From assembly GCF_014256275.1 (NCBI RefSeq), contig NZ_JACCFE010000002.1, positions 1,116,001-1,180,000 of the forward strand: DNA of 64,000 nucleotides, given 5' to 3'. Position numbers and translations under genes: made by a program. Below, piece by piece: positions 1 to 13,100 of the stretch (position 1 is the first letter of the stretch; each line of letters opens with the position of its first letter). The stretch comes from Rhodococcus sp. 4CII (GTDB lineage: Bacteria > Actinomycetota > Actinomycetes > Mycobacteriales > Mycobacteriaceae). Below the pieces are notes generated by a model. It did not search any database and was not told the DNA's origin. It was given only the letters and a program-made list of their open reading frames with translations.

Positions 1-3000
1 GGTAGCGCAGCAGCCCGTAGCCGATGCCCTTGTCGGGCACGGCCAGCAACTGTTCCTTGACCGCCTTCAGCGCGGCACCCGCCGAGGTGCCGCCGTCGAA
101 CGCGTCGGCGAGATCGGCCCGTGAGACGTCCAGCCGCACCGGGTAGAGGCTCGTGAACCAGCCCACGGTGCGGGAGAGGTCGGCGCCGGGAACCGTCGAC
201 TCCTCCCGGCCGTGGCCCTCGAGATTGATCAGCACCGAACGATCCGCGGTCCCGCCGCGGAGTTCACGCCATCGCGACACCGCGAGAGCGAGCGCCGCGA
301 GGAGGCCGTCGTTGACCCCGCCGTTCACGGACTGCGGGATTGTGGTCAGCAGCGCCTGCGTCACCTGCGTCGAGAACGTCATGCTCAGGCGATCGGTCCG
401 GGCGATCACGTCGCGTTCCGGATCGAACGCGCGCCGCCCGATCAGCGGATCCGTGCCGGCGATCATTTCACGCCAGAAGTCGAGTTCCGCCACGCGGTGC
501 GGGGACTTCGCCTCCTCGACGAGACCGTGCGCCCAGGCCCGGACGGAGGAACCGACCGGCTCGAGCTGTGCCGGCTGCCCAGCCATGATCTGTGACCCCG
601 CGGTCGCGAAGTCCGGCAGCAGCACTCGCCAGGACACTCCGTCGACGACGAGGTGGTGCGCGAGCACCAGCAGGCGGCCGCTCTGCCCCGGCAGCGACTC
701 CGCGGGGGCGAACCACACGAACTGCGTCATCCGGCCCGATGCCGGATCCAGCCGGTCCGCGGCACGATCGAGGGCCGCGCGGGCAAGCCGCTCGAACTCG
801 TCCGTGCCCGGCTTGTCGGTGAATTCGATCTGCTCGATGAGGTCGTCCGCATCGAGCGCCTTGCGGGCGGAGAGAGCCTGGAACGACCAGTCGTCCCCGT
901 CCCGGGTGAGCCGGGAGCGGAGAATGTCGTGGCGTGCCAGGATCGCATCCACCGTGTCCGCCAACTGATCTCGGGTCACAGCGGGTGGGGTGGTCAGCAG
1001 AACGGCCTGCGAGAATTTGTCGAAGGTTCCTGCCGTCTCCACCAGCCAGTGTGCGATCGGGGTGAGCGGCATCGTGCCGACCCCGCCGCCCGGCAACTCC
1101 TCGAGCTTCACCGAGTCGACCTCGGTGGCCCACGCGGCCACGTCGGCCAGCGCGGCGACGGTCTTGCGTTCGAAGACGTCTCGCGCCGTGAACAGCACCC
1201 CGGCGTTCTTCGCCCGGGTCGTCAGCTGGATGGACACGATGCTGTCGCCACCGAGGGCGAAGAACGAGTCGTCGACGCTGACGCGGTCGACACCGAGGAC
1301 CTGTGCGAAGACGTCCGCGATGGCCTTCTCCATCGGCGTGGACGGCGCGGTGTACTCGCCGGCGGCCGACACGAACTGCGGCTCGGGAAGGGCCTTGCGG
1401 TCGAGCTTGCCGGCGGGTGTCAGCGGCACCGAGTCGATGGCCATGATCGACGACGGCACCATGTACCCGGGCAGGGTCTCGGAGACGAACGCCGACAATT
1501 CGGCGACGTCGATGGACGCGCCCGCTGCGGGCATCACGTACGACACCAGGACGGTCTGCCCGGTCTGCTCACGGTGATGGCCGAGCGTGACCGCGAAGTC
1601 GACGCTCGGGTGCCTGCCGAGTTCGGCGTCGATCTCGCCGAGTTCGATGCGGAACCCGCGGACCTTCACCTGGAAGTCGCTGCGGCCGACGTAGTCGAGG
1701 ACGAGTTCCCCCGTCTCGCCGTCGTGCACCCAGCGCACCACGTCGCCGGTGCGATAGAGCCGCTCACCGGAACCATCGAACGGGTTGGCGACGAATCGTT
1801 CCGCCGTCAGTGCGAACCGGTTGTGGTAGCCGCGGGCCACACTCGGTCCCGCGACGTACAGCTCACCCGCGACACCCACCGGGACGGGAGTGAGCCGGGA
1901 GTCGAGCACGACCACGTCGACGCCCCGGGTGGGACCGCCGATGGTGACGGGTCGATCCGCCTTCATCGGGTTGCTCGACGTGCTCCAGATCGTGGCCTCG
2001 GACGGGCCGTACAGGTTGAACATGCGCCGGCCCGGCGCCCACTTCTGCATGAGCTCCGGCGGGCAGGCCTCGCCGGCCACCGACAGCACCTCGATGCCTT
2101 CCAACCCGGCCGGGTCCACCGTGGTGAGCGCGGCGGGGGTGATGAAGGCGTGCGTGACCTTCTGCTTCTTCAGCAACCGCGCGAGTTCGTCTCCGCCGTA
2201 CACGACACCGGACGCGATGACCATCGTCGACGCGGCGGCGACGGCGTGCAGCAACTCGAAGACCGATGCGTCGAAGCTGGGCGAGGCGAAGTGCAGCACC
2301 CGCGACTGCGGGGTGAGCCGGAGCCTCTCGATCTGCTCGGTCGTGACGTTCGCCAGGCCCGTGTGGGTGACGACGACGCCCTTGGGCAGGCCCGTCGATC
2401 CCGACGTGTAGATGACGTACGCCGCGTCGTCGACCCGGGTCGGACGGATGCGGTCCGCGTCGGTGACGGCCTCGTTCGACACGGACGCGCACGCGTCGTC
2501 CATCTCGTCCGCACCGAGCACGAGCCAGCGCACGGTGTCCGGGAGTTCGGCGACGTGGGCGGCGGTGGTGAGACCGATCTCCACGCGGGAGTCCGTGACC
2601 ATGTGCACGATCCGGTCGAACGGGTAGCTCGGATCGACGGGGACGAACGCCGCCCCGGTCTTCGCGACCGCCCAGATGGACAGGATCGATTCGACGGAGC
2701 GGGTCAGCGCGAGGGCCACGAAATCGTCGGCCCCGATGCCCCTGCCGATGAGCACGCGAGCGAGCCGGTTCGAGCGCTCGTCGAGGTCCCGGTAGGTGAC
2801 CTGCTCGTCGCCGCACACGACGGCGACGGCGTCGGGGTTCACCGCCGCGGCAGCGCGGAGGATGCCCGACAGCATCTCGGGTGCGGCGGTATCCGCGCCG
2901 CGCACCGGTGCGAGCACGGTGTGCTCGTTCTCGCTGAGGACGTCGATGTCGCCGATCAGCACGGACGCGTCGGTGGTGATCGCCTCGAGGATGCGCTGGA

Positions 3001-4126
3001 AGCGGAAGGCGAACGACGCGATGGTGCGCTCGTCGAACAGATCCGTCGCGTAGGTGAACACGCCACGCATCGGCGCGTCCCCGTCCGCGCCTGCCGCGTC
3101 GGCGAGCGTGAGCTGCAGATCGAACTTTGCGGCGTTGATCCCACCGTCGAGTCCCTCGACCGTCAGTCCGGGGAGTTCGAGGTGCGCCTGCTCGATGTTC
3201 TGGAACGCGAGAGCCACCTGGAACAGCGGCGAGAACGCGGTCGAGCGTTCCGGCTGCAGGATCTCGACCAGCCGCTCGAACGGCACGTCGGTGTGGGTGA
3301 ACGCGCCGAGGTCGTGCTGACGCACCTGTGCGAGGAGGTCCGCGAACGGGGCTTCGACGTCGACTTGCGCGCGCAACACCAGCGTGTTGACGAACATGCC
3401 GACCAGGTCGTCGAGTGCGGCCTCGCCGCGGCCCTCGATCGCGGTGCCGACAGCGATGTCGTCGGTGGCGCTCAGCCGCGCGAGCAGCACCGACAGCGCC
3501 GCGTGCGCGACCATGAACAGCGACGCGTTGTGTTCCCGGGCCAGCGCCCCGAGCCGGTCGCGGAGTTCCGCGTCGATCTCGAAGTCGAAGTTCGCGCCGC
3601 GCATCGACTGTGCGGGCGGTCGCGGCCGGTCCGTCGGCAACGGCAGCACGTCCGGCAGACCGTTCAGCGTGGTCCGCCAGTAGTCGAGTTGCTTGGCGGC
3701 CAGCGAATCCGGTGCGTTCTCGTCACCGAGCAACTCGTGCTGCCAGAGCGAGAAGTCCGCGTACTGGACGTCGAGCGGAGCCCAGGCGGGTTCGGAGCCG
3801 GCGGCGCGGGCGCTGTAGGCGATCACCACGTCGCGGGCCAGCGGCGCCGTCGAGGCACCGTCGGACGAGATGTGGTGGACGACGATGACCAGCACGTGCT
3901 GGTCGGCGTCGATGCGCAGGAGGCGGGCCCGGACGGGCACGGCCTGCGCGACGTCGAATCCGGCGGTGACGAGGGAGATCACGCGTTCGCGCAACGCATT
4001 CTCGTCGGCCACGTCCTCGATGTCGAGTGCGGTGAAGCTCCGGGCGGGCAGCACGACCTGGCCCGGTCCGTCACCGGTGTCGGGGTAGGTCGTCCGCAGG
4101 GTCTCGTGCCGCTCGACGACGTCGCC
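1..4126 (-). pseudogene. NRPS module 8 continuation in shifted frame (C-A-T-E, cut by window edge)
   Basis: On the minus strand from about 4126 to the left edge an open frame continues the NRPS exactly where the upstream frame is lost. It resumes in the C domain with ERHETLRTTYPD, then shows HHISSDG (about 3870), an A domain with TSGSTG (about 2400), a carrier with LGGDS (about 1250), and an E domain with HHLVVDG (about 650) and EGHGREE (about 220). It has no start codon or ribosome binding site of its own near the junction, and its C domain lacks the N-terminal third, so it is not a separate gene. Either the locus is mutated here, the ribosome changes frame, or the insertion is an assembly or sequencing error. 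The E domain is truncated by the window. Confidence 0.88.
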
Positions 4127-7100
4127 CCCAGCGCACGCACCGCCCCACCCACCACGCCACGCAAACGCCCGACGCGTGCCGCTCGACGACGTCGCCGAGC
4201 GCCTGCCCCAGCGCCGCGACGTCGAGACGGCCCGTCAACCGGATCGCCAGCGGAATGTTGTACGCCGCCGACGCGGTGTCGAACTGGTTGATGAACCACA
4301 TGCGGGACTGCGCCGGGGACAGCGGAATCCGGGCGGGACGCGGGTGCGCCACCAACGCCGGCCGGTTCGCGCCTGCCGAATCGGACTGCTCGGCACGCGC
4401 CGACAAGGCGATCACCGTTGGAGCCTCGAACAGCTCGCGCACTCCGATCGACGTGTCGAGGGCGGCGTTGATCCGCGCGACCACTCGGGTCGCCACCAGC
4501 GAGTTGCCGCCGAGATCGAAGAAGCTGGTGTCGACGCTGACGCGCTCGTGACCGAGAACGTCCGCGAAGACACCCGCGACGATTTCCTCGACGGGGGTCC
4601 GCGGTGCCTTGTAATGGTCTGCGGCGCCACCGAACTCAGGTTCGGGCAGGGCCTTGCGATCGAGCTTGCCGTTGATGTTCAGCGGCAGCGCGTCCAGGGT
4701 GATCAGCGCGGACGGAACCATGTATCCCGGAACCGACCGGCCCGCGAACGTGAGGACGTCGGCGTCGTCGACCGAGCGGCCCGGCTCCGGCGCGACGTAG
4801 CCGACGAGGCGGTCGCCGGTGTGCCGGTCGTGGTGCACCACGACGACGGACTGTGCCACCGACGGGTGCGCGACCAGCGCGCGCTCGATCTCACCGAGTT
4901 CGATGCGGAAGCCGCGGACCTTCACCTGGAAGTCGCTGCGGCCGACGTAGTCGAGGTCGCCGGCGCGGTTCCACCGCACCACGTCGCCGGTGCGGTACAT
5001 CCGGGCCCCGGCCTCGCCGAACGGATTCGCGACGAACCGCTCCGCTGTGAGGTCGTGGCGCCCGAAGTACCCGCGCGCCAACTGCTCGCCCGCGAGATAG
5101 AGCTCACCTGTGACACCGGCGGGAACGGGGTGCAGACGCGAGTCGAGAACGTACGTCTGCGTGTTCCACTCGGGCCGGCCGATCGGGACCGAACCGTCGC
5201 GCTCGTCGCCGCACCGGTAGTGCGTGACGCTGACGGCGGCCTCGGTGGGGCCGTACAGGTTGAAGATCTCGGCGTCGCAGACGTCGCGGAATCGGCGCAC
5301 CGCGTCGGCGGGCAGGGCCTCACCGATGCAGAGCACACGCCGCAACGACACCAGCTGCGCCGGTTCCGCCACCGCGACGAACGCGGACAACAGCGACGGT
5401 ACGAAGTGCACCGTCGAAACCTGCTGCTCCGCAACGAGTCCGGCGAGGTACGAAGGATCGCGGTGGCCGTCCGGGGTGGCGACGACCAGCCGCGCACCCG
5501 CGGTCAGTGCCCACCAGAACTCCCACACCGACAGGTCGAACGTCGCGGCCGTCTTGAGCAGCACCGCGTCCTCGGCTGAGAGCGGGTACTCCGACTGCTT
5601 CCACCGCAACTGGTTCGCGATCGCACCGTGCGCGATCGCCACGCCCTTCGGCCGGCCGGTCGAACCCGACGTGTAGATCACGTATGCCGCATTGTCGGGC
5701 CGCAGCGGTGCGGTGCGCTCCGCGTCGGTCACCGGAGTCGCGTCGAGTCCGCCGAGGTCCAGTTCGTCGAGCAGAAGGTAGTCGACGCCGCCGGGCAGCG
5801 CCTCGACGACCGTGCGGGTCGTCAGCACACAGACGGGTTGCGCACTCTCCAGCACGTACGCGGTGCGATCCGCCGGATGGTCCGGGTCGATCGGCAGGTA
5901 CGCGCCGCCGGCCGCGACGATCGCGTACATCCCGACCAGCAGTTCCACCGAACGCGGAATCGCCAGGCCGACCACCGTTTCCGGGCCGACACCACGATCG
6001 ATGAGGTTCCGGGCCAACCGGTTCACCCTCGTCGCGAACTCGGTGTAGGTGAGCGACTCGCCGTCGAACACGATCGCGGTGACGTCCGGGTTCGACGCGG
6101 CGGCGGCCGCGAACATGTCGGCGAGCGTCGTATCCGGCAGGGGCTGCCCGGTGTCGTTCCATCCGGACACCACCAGCGCGCGCTCGTCGACCCCGACGAG
6201 CGGCAGGTCGCCGACCGCGGTCCGCGGCGCGTCCACCGCGGCGGCCAGCACCCGCCGGAACATGTCCGCGAAGCGCTCGACGGTGGCGGGGTCGAAGAGG
6301 TCGGTGGCGAACGTGAACACGCCCGACATCTGCTCGCCTTCGGGGCTGTCCCCCAGGATGAGGTGCAGGTCGAACTGTGCGGTGTCTCCCTCGACCTCGA
6401 GCGGCGTGACGGTGAGGTCGGGCAGTTCCAGCTCGGCCGTCGTCGTGTTCTGGAACGAGTAGCCCACCTGGAAGATCGGGTGATGGGCCGTCGAGCGCGC
6501 GGGGTTCAGAACCTCGACCAGGCGCTCGAACGGAACGTCGGCATGCGAGAACGCCTCGAGGTCGGCCTCGCGGGCGCGATCGAGGATCTCGTCGAACGTC
6601 TGTTGCCCGTCGACCTGTACACGGAGTGCGAGGGTGTTGACGAACATGCCGACGACGTCGTCGAGTTCGCGTTCGCCGCGGCCCGCGATCGGGGTGCCCA
6701 CCGCGATGTCCTCGGTGCCGGACAGCCGGCTGAGCAGCACCGCGAACGCGGCGTGCACGGCCATGAACACGCTGGCGTTGTGCCTGCGGGCCAGCGCCGC
6801 CAGACCGCGGTGCACCTCGGCGTCGATCGTGAAGTCGATCCGCGACCCACGGAGCGACTGCACGGGGGGCCGCGGCCGGTCGACCGGCAGCTCGAGGAGG
6901 TCGGGCACCCCTGCGAGGGTCTTCGTCCAGAAGCCCAGCTGGGCGGAGATCAGGCTCTCCGGGTCGTCCTCGCTGCCGAGGAGTTCCCGCTGCCAGATCG
7001 CGTAATCGGCGTACTGCACCGGAAGCGGCGCGAAGCCGGGTTCGCGACCCGTGGCCCGGGACGCGTACGCCACCATGACGTCGCGCACGAACGGTGCCGT

Positions 7101-10100
7101 GGATTCGCCGTCGGTGGACACGTGGTGCACGACGAGCGCCAGCACGTAGTCCTGCGGTCCGACCTCGAACAGTCGCGTCCGGATCGGCGGGACATCGGCA
7201 GTGACGTCGAATCCGCTGGTGACCATGTCGACCAGCTGCTCGCGCAGTTCGTCGTCCGTCACCGCGGCAGGCGTCAGGTCCAGCCGCACCTGGTCGGCGG
7301 GAAGGATCACCTGGTGCGGACCGTCCGCCGAATCCGGGTAGATCGTGCGCAGCGACTCGTGCCGCCCCAGCACGTCGAGCACCGCGGACTGCAGTGCGCC
7401 GACGTCCAGGGCGCCGGTCAACCGGACCGCGAGGGGGATGTTGTAGGCGGGCGAGTCCGGGTCGAAGCGGTTGATGAACCACATCCGGGACTGCGCCAGC
7501 GACAGCGGAACGAAGGCAGACCTCTCCCGTGGTCCGAGGATCGGCCGCGGCCGGACGTTCTCGTCCGGGGTGGCGACGCGCGCGGCCAGACCCGCGACGG
7601 TGGGCGCCTCGAACAGTTCGCGAACTCCGATGCGGAGACCGAACACCTGCCCGGCCCGGGACACGACCCGGGTGGCGCTCAGCGAGTTTCCGCCGAGGTC
7701 GAAGAAGCTGTCGTCGACGCTGACCTGCTCGAGCCCGAGCACCTCGGCGAAGATGGCGGCGATCGACTCCTCGGCCGGGGTCGTCGGGGCACGGAATTCC
7801 GCACCCGCTGTGACGAACTCGGGCTCGGGCAGCCGCGCACGGTCCAACTTGCCGATGCCGGTCAGCGGGATCTCGTCGAGGACGATCACCACCGCCGGCA
7901 CCATGTACGGCGGAAGCGTTTCGCCGACAACCGACTTCAGCGTCTCCGGGTCGACGGTCGCGCCGTCGGCCGACAGGACGTACGACACGAGGGTCGTCAG
8001 CCCGGCGGGGTTCTCGCGCCCCACCGTCACCGCGAACTCGATGTCCGGCTGTGCGGCCAGGGCGGCGTCGATCTCACCGAGTTCGACGCGGAATCCGCGG
8101 ACCTTCACCTGGAAGTCGGACCGGCCGACGTACTCCACCCGGCGTCCGTCCGCCCACCGGACGACGTCACCGGTGCGGTACATGCGCGCGCCGGGTTCAC
8201 CGAACGGGTTGGCCACGAACCGCTCCGCCGTGACCGACGGACGGTTGTGGTAGCCACGGGTCACCGACGGACCGCAGATGTAGAGCTCGCCGGGAACCCC
8301 CTCCGGGACCGGCCGCAACCGCGAATCGAGGATGAGGGACTCGACGCCCCGCAGCGGCGAACCGATCGTCACCCGCTCACCCGGGACCATCGGCTCGGTG
8401 ATGGTGACGATGACGGTGGTCTCGGTGGGACCGTAGGCGTTGCGCATCTCGCGGCCGGGCGCCCACCGTGCCACCAGTTCCGGGGTGCAGGTGTCGCCAC
8501 CGACGACGACGGACTTCACGCAGTCCAGTCCGTCGGGGTCGACGGTCATCAGCGCGGTCGGGGTCATGACCACGTTGTCGACCCGTTCGCGGCGGATGAG
8601 GTCGGCGAGTTCGTCGCCGCCGTAGACGTCCGCGGGCGAGACCACCAGCGTGGCGCCGGCGCTGAACGCGGCGAGCATCTCGCCGACCGACGTGTCGAAG
8701 CTCGGCGACGCCACGTGCAGGAACCGGGAGTCCGGCGTCACGACGTAGTGCTCGCGCACCTCGCGGGTGAGGTTCGCGAGACCGCGGTGGGTGACCACCA
8801 CGCCCTTCGGCTTACCCGTCGAACCCGACGTGTAGATGAGGTACGCCGGGTGATCGACCGTCAGCGCGCGGCGCAGATCCTCGTCCTGCACCTCGGCCGC
8901 ACTGCGGGCAGCGATCTCCTCGGTGACCGCGGTCTCGTCGAGGACGATCCACGGCACCGTGGCGGGAAGGTCGTGGTGGTGGCGGGCGACCGTCAGTCCG
9001 AGAACAGCGCCCGAATCGGCCAGCATCTCCCCGATCCGCTCGTACGGAAGCTTCGGATCGACCGGCAGGTAGGCGCCGCCGGACTTCGCGATCGCCCAGA
9101 TCCCGAGGATGGACTCGACGGATCGTGTGATCGCCAGTGCGACATAGTTCTCCGGCCCCACGCCCCGCTCGACGAGAACCCGGGCCAGCCGGTTCGACTG
9201 CTCGTCGAGTTCGCGGTAGGACAGCTCGCGGCCCTCGAACGACACGGCCACCGACTCCGGCGAGATCTCGACACCCGAGCGCAGCAGTTCGGGCAGCGTG
9301 CGCGGCTCGACCGACTGCGGTCCCCGGACGGGTGCGATCGCAGCTTTCTCCGCGGCATCGAGGATCTCGATGTCGCCGAGGACCACGTCGCGGTCGGACG
9401 ACACGGCTGCGAGGATCCGGTGGAACCGGTCCGCGAAGCTCAGGACGGTCCGCTCGTCGAAGATGTCGGTCGAATAGTTGAATGTCCCGGCGATGCCCGC
9501 GGCGGCCCCGTCGACGTAGCGCTCACCGACACTGAGCTGGAGGTCGAACTTGGCGACCTCGAGCGGGGCGTCGAGCGCGGAGATCTCCAGACCCGGGAAC
9601 TCCATCCGGACCGACTCGTTGTTGTCGAACGACAACGCCACCTGGAACAGCGGCTGATGCGCCGTCGACCGCGGTACGTCCAGCACCTCGACGAGACGCT
9701 CGAACGGAACGTCGCTGTGGCTGAACGCATTCAGATCGGTGGCGCGGACCTGCGCCAGCAGGTCGGCGAAGGTGTCGTCGGGGCGCACCGACGCGCGAAG
9801 CACGAGGGTGTTGACGAACATGCCGACGAGCCTGTCGAGTTCCCGCTCGCCGCGGCCGGCGACCGGCGTGCCGATCGCGACATCCGTCTGCGACGACAGC
9901 CGCTCGAGCAGCACGGCGAGCGCGGCGTGCACGACCATGAAGAGGGTCGAGTTCGTTTCCTGGGCGATCGCGAGCAGCCCGCGGTGGGTCTGCGCGTCGA
10001 TCGTGAACCGTGCCGACGCGCCGCGCAGCGACTGCACGGGCGGCCGCGGCCGGTCGGTCGGCAGCTCGAGCACCTCGGGGAGCCCGCCGAGCGCCTGCTG

Positions 10101-13100
10101 CCAGTAGCCCAGCTGCCGGGCGACCAGCGATTCGGGGTCGGACTCGTCGCCGAGCGACTCACGCTGCCACAGCGCGTAATCGGCGTACTGGACGGGCAGC
10201 GGTTCCCAGTCCGGGGCACTGCCTGCGGCGCGCGCCGCGTAGGCGGTCATGACGTCGGTGAACAGCGGTGCCAGCGACGCACCGTCGGCCGAGATGTGGT
10301 GCACGACCATCATCAGGATGTGGTCGGTGGGGTTCACCTCGAAGCAGGCGACCCGCACCGGGACCGTCTCGGTGACGTCGAATCCGGTGGCACCGAGGTC
10401 ACGCATCCGCGCGAACAGGTCCTGCTCGTCGGCGACCGGGGTCGGGGTCAGGTCGGACACCACGTCGGCTGCGGGCAGGACGACCTGGTGCGCGTCCTCG
10501 TCGCCGACCGGGAAGACCGTCCGCAGCGACTCGTGCCTCTCCACGACGTCCGCCCACGCCGAATTCAGTGCCGCCGGGTCGATCGAACCGGTCAACCGCA
10601 CCGCCAGCGGCAGGTTGTAGGCCGGGGAGGAGGGATCGAACTGGTTGACGAACCACATCCGCTGCTGTGCCAGCGACAGCGGGATGCGGTCGGGCCGCGG
10701 TCGGGCGACGAGCGCGGGACGGTGTTCGGCGGTTCCCGCGGTCACCTCGAGCAGCTCTGCGAGTTCCGCGACGGTCGGGTGCTCGAAGCACTCCCGAACC
10801 GACAGCTGCGCGCCGAGCGCGGCGGTCAGCCTGGCGGTGAGCCTCGTTGCGCTGATCGAGTTTCCACCGAGGTCGAAGAACGAGTCGGCGGCACCGACAC
10901 GTTCGACTCCGAGCACCTCACCGAACACCCCCGCGACGATCTCCTCGACCGGGGTCCGGGGTGCGACGTACTCGGCCTCGGACGGGACGAAGTCGGGTTC
11001 GGGGAGTGCTCCCCGGTCCAACTTGCCGGTTGCCCCGAGCGGGAAGCTGTCCAGGACGAGGAGCCGGGCGGGCACCATATACGCGGGCAGGGTCTGCGCT
11101 GCAGCCTCCAGAACCGAAGTGGTGTCGATCGCCCCACCGGACACCGGGATCACGTAGCCCACCAGGTTCTCGCCGGTGGTCTCGCTGCGGTGCACGACGA
11201 CCACGGCCTGCGCCACCGATGGGTGCGCGAGAAGGGCGGACTCGACCTCGCCGAGTTCGAGTCGCTGTCCGCGGAGCTTGACCTGGAAGTCGCGGCGCCC
11301 GATGTACTCGACGATGCCGTCGGCGCGCTTGCGGACGATGTCGCCGGTGCGGTACATCCGCTGCCCGGCCCCGCCGAACGGATTCGCCACGAACCGGTCC
11401 GACGTCAAGTCGCTGCGGCCGACGTAGCCTCGGGCCAGCTGGATTCCGGCGAGGTACAGCTCGCCGTGCACGCCAGCCGGGACGGGACGCAGCCGCGAGT
11501 CGAGGACGTACAGCTGGGTGTTCCACACGGGCGCGCCGATCGGCACCGTCGTGCGATCCGCTTCGGTGCACTGCCAGTAGGTGACGTCGACCGCGGCCTC
11601 CGTCGGGCCGTACAAGTTGTGCAGCGCTGCCGAGCAGAATTCCCGGAATGCGTCGGCAGAGGCCGGAGGAAGGGCTTCACCGCTGCAGAACACCTGACGC
11701 ATCGAACCGCACAGCGCAGCGTCCGCACCTGCGGTGAACACCGCCAGCATGGACGGGACGAAGTGCATCGTGGTCACGCTGTGCTCGGCGATGACCTTGG
11801 ACAGGTACGCCGGGTCGCGGTGCCCGTCCGGGATTGCGACGACGAGCTTGGCTCCGACCTCGAGCGGCCAGAACAGTTCCCACACGGACACATCGAACGT
11901 GACAGGAGTCTTCTGCAGGACGACGTCCGTGGAATCCATCGGGTACATGTCCTGCATCCACAGCAACCGGTTGACGATCGCCCGGTGAGTGACCGCGACG
12001 CCCTTGGGCTTTCCGGTCGATCCGGATGTGTAGATCACGTACGCGGCCGAATCCGGACGGACCGGTGCCCCGCGTTCGTCGTCGGTGATCGGACCGTCGG
12101 GGTGACCGGAGAGGTCGACGGTGTCCACGTCGATCTGCGGCGCGTCCGTCTCGGCGGCCCGATCGACCGTCGAGGTCAGCACGCAGACCGGGGAGGCGCT
12201 TTCGATCACGTACGCGGTGCGCGCCGCCGGATGATCCGGGTCGAGCGGCACATACGCGGCGCCCGTCTTCTCGATCGCGTAGATCGCGATCATCATCTCG
12301 AGGGAACGGCGCAGGGCGACCGCGACCCGGGACTCCGGGCCGACACCCCGTGCGAGCAGTTCCCGTGCCAGGCGATTGGTCCGGGCATCGAACTCGGCAT
12401 ACGTCAGCGCGTCGTCGCCGAACACCACGGCAACCGCGTCCGGTGTCCGCGCCACCTGCTCGTCGAACAGGTCGACGAGGGTCCGTTCCTCTGCCGCAGT
12501 CGCGGAGGTCGCCGATGTCGCGTCCGCGATCACGCCGGCGAGGACACCGGCGAACGTGTCGGCGAAACCTTCGCCCGACGAACCGTCGAGCAGTCCGGGC
12601 AGCAGGGTGGAAAGGGCCACCGTGACCGCGGCCTCCGGGCCCACGCCCACCCCGGCGAGTGTGCGCGCCAGTTCGGCGGACTTGTCCCGAAGCTGCGCGT
12701 ACGTGACATCGGTCCCGTTGTGCGACAGCGCGATTCCGTCCGGGTTGATCGACGCCGCACCGTCGAGGAGTTCGGGCAGCGACTGGGTGGCCGCCAACTC
12801 CTCCGAGATGGAGTGCGACATGAGGGACTGCGCCCCGTCGCCGGGAACGACCAGACCGGCCTTCTCGTCCTCGGTCAGGATGTCGATGTCACCGACCACG
12901 GCGTCCGCATCGGCCGTCACGGCCTCGAGCACGCGCACGAAACGATCGGCGAAGGCGCGGACCGTCGACTCGTCGAAGAGGTCGGTCGCGTAGGAGAACC
13001 ATCCCCGCATGCCGTTCTCGGCGGAGTCCTCGCCGAAAAGTTCCTCGACGGCGACCCCGAGATCCGTCTTGCTCGTGGTGAGTCCGCTCTCGAGGACGTC

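Noticed and set aside
4105..4196. Programmed ribosomal frameshifting at the NRPS break
   Set aside because: No slippery heptamer or stimulatory structure is apparent, and the break coincides exactly with a repeat-bounded insertion, which explains it more simply.
653..4291. Long plus-strand open frame over module 8
   Set aside because: Antisense shadow of the NRPS continuation; no recognisable domain.
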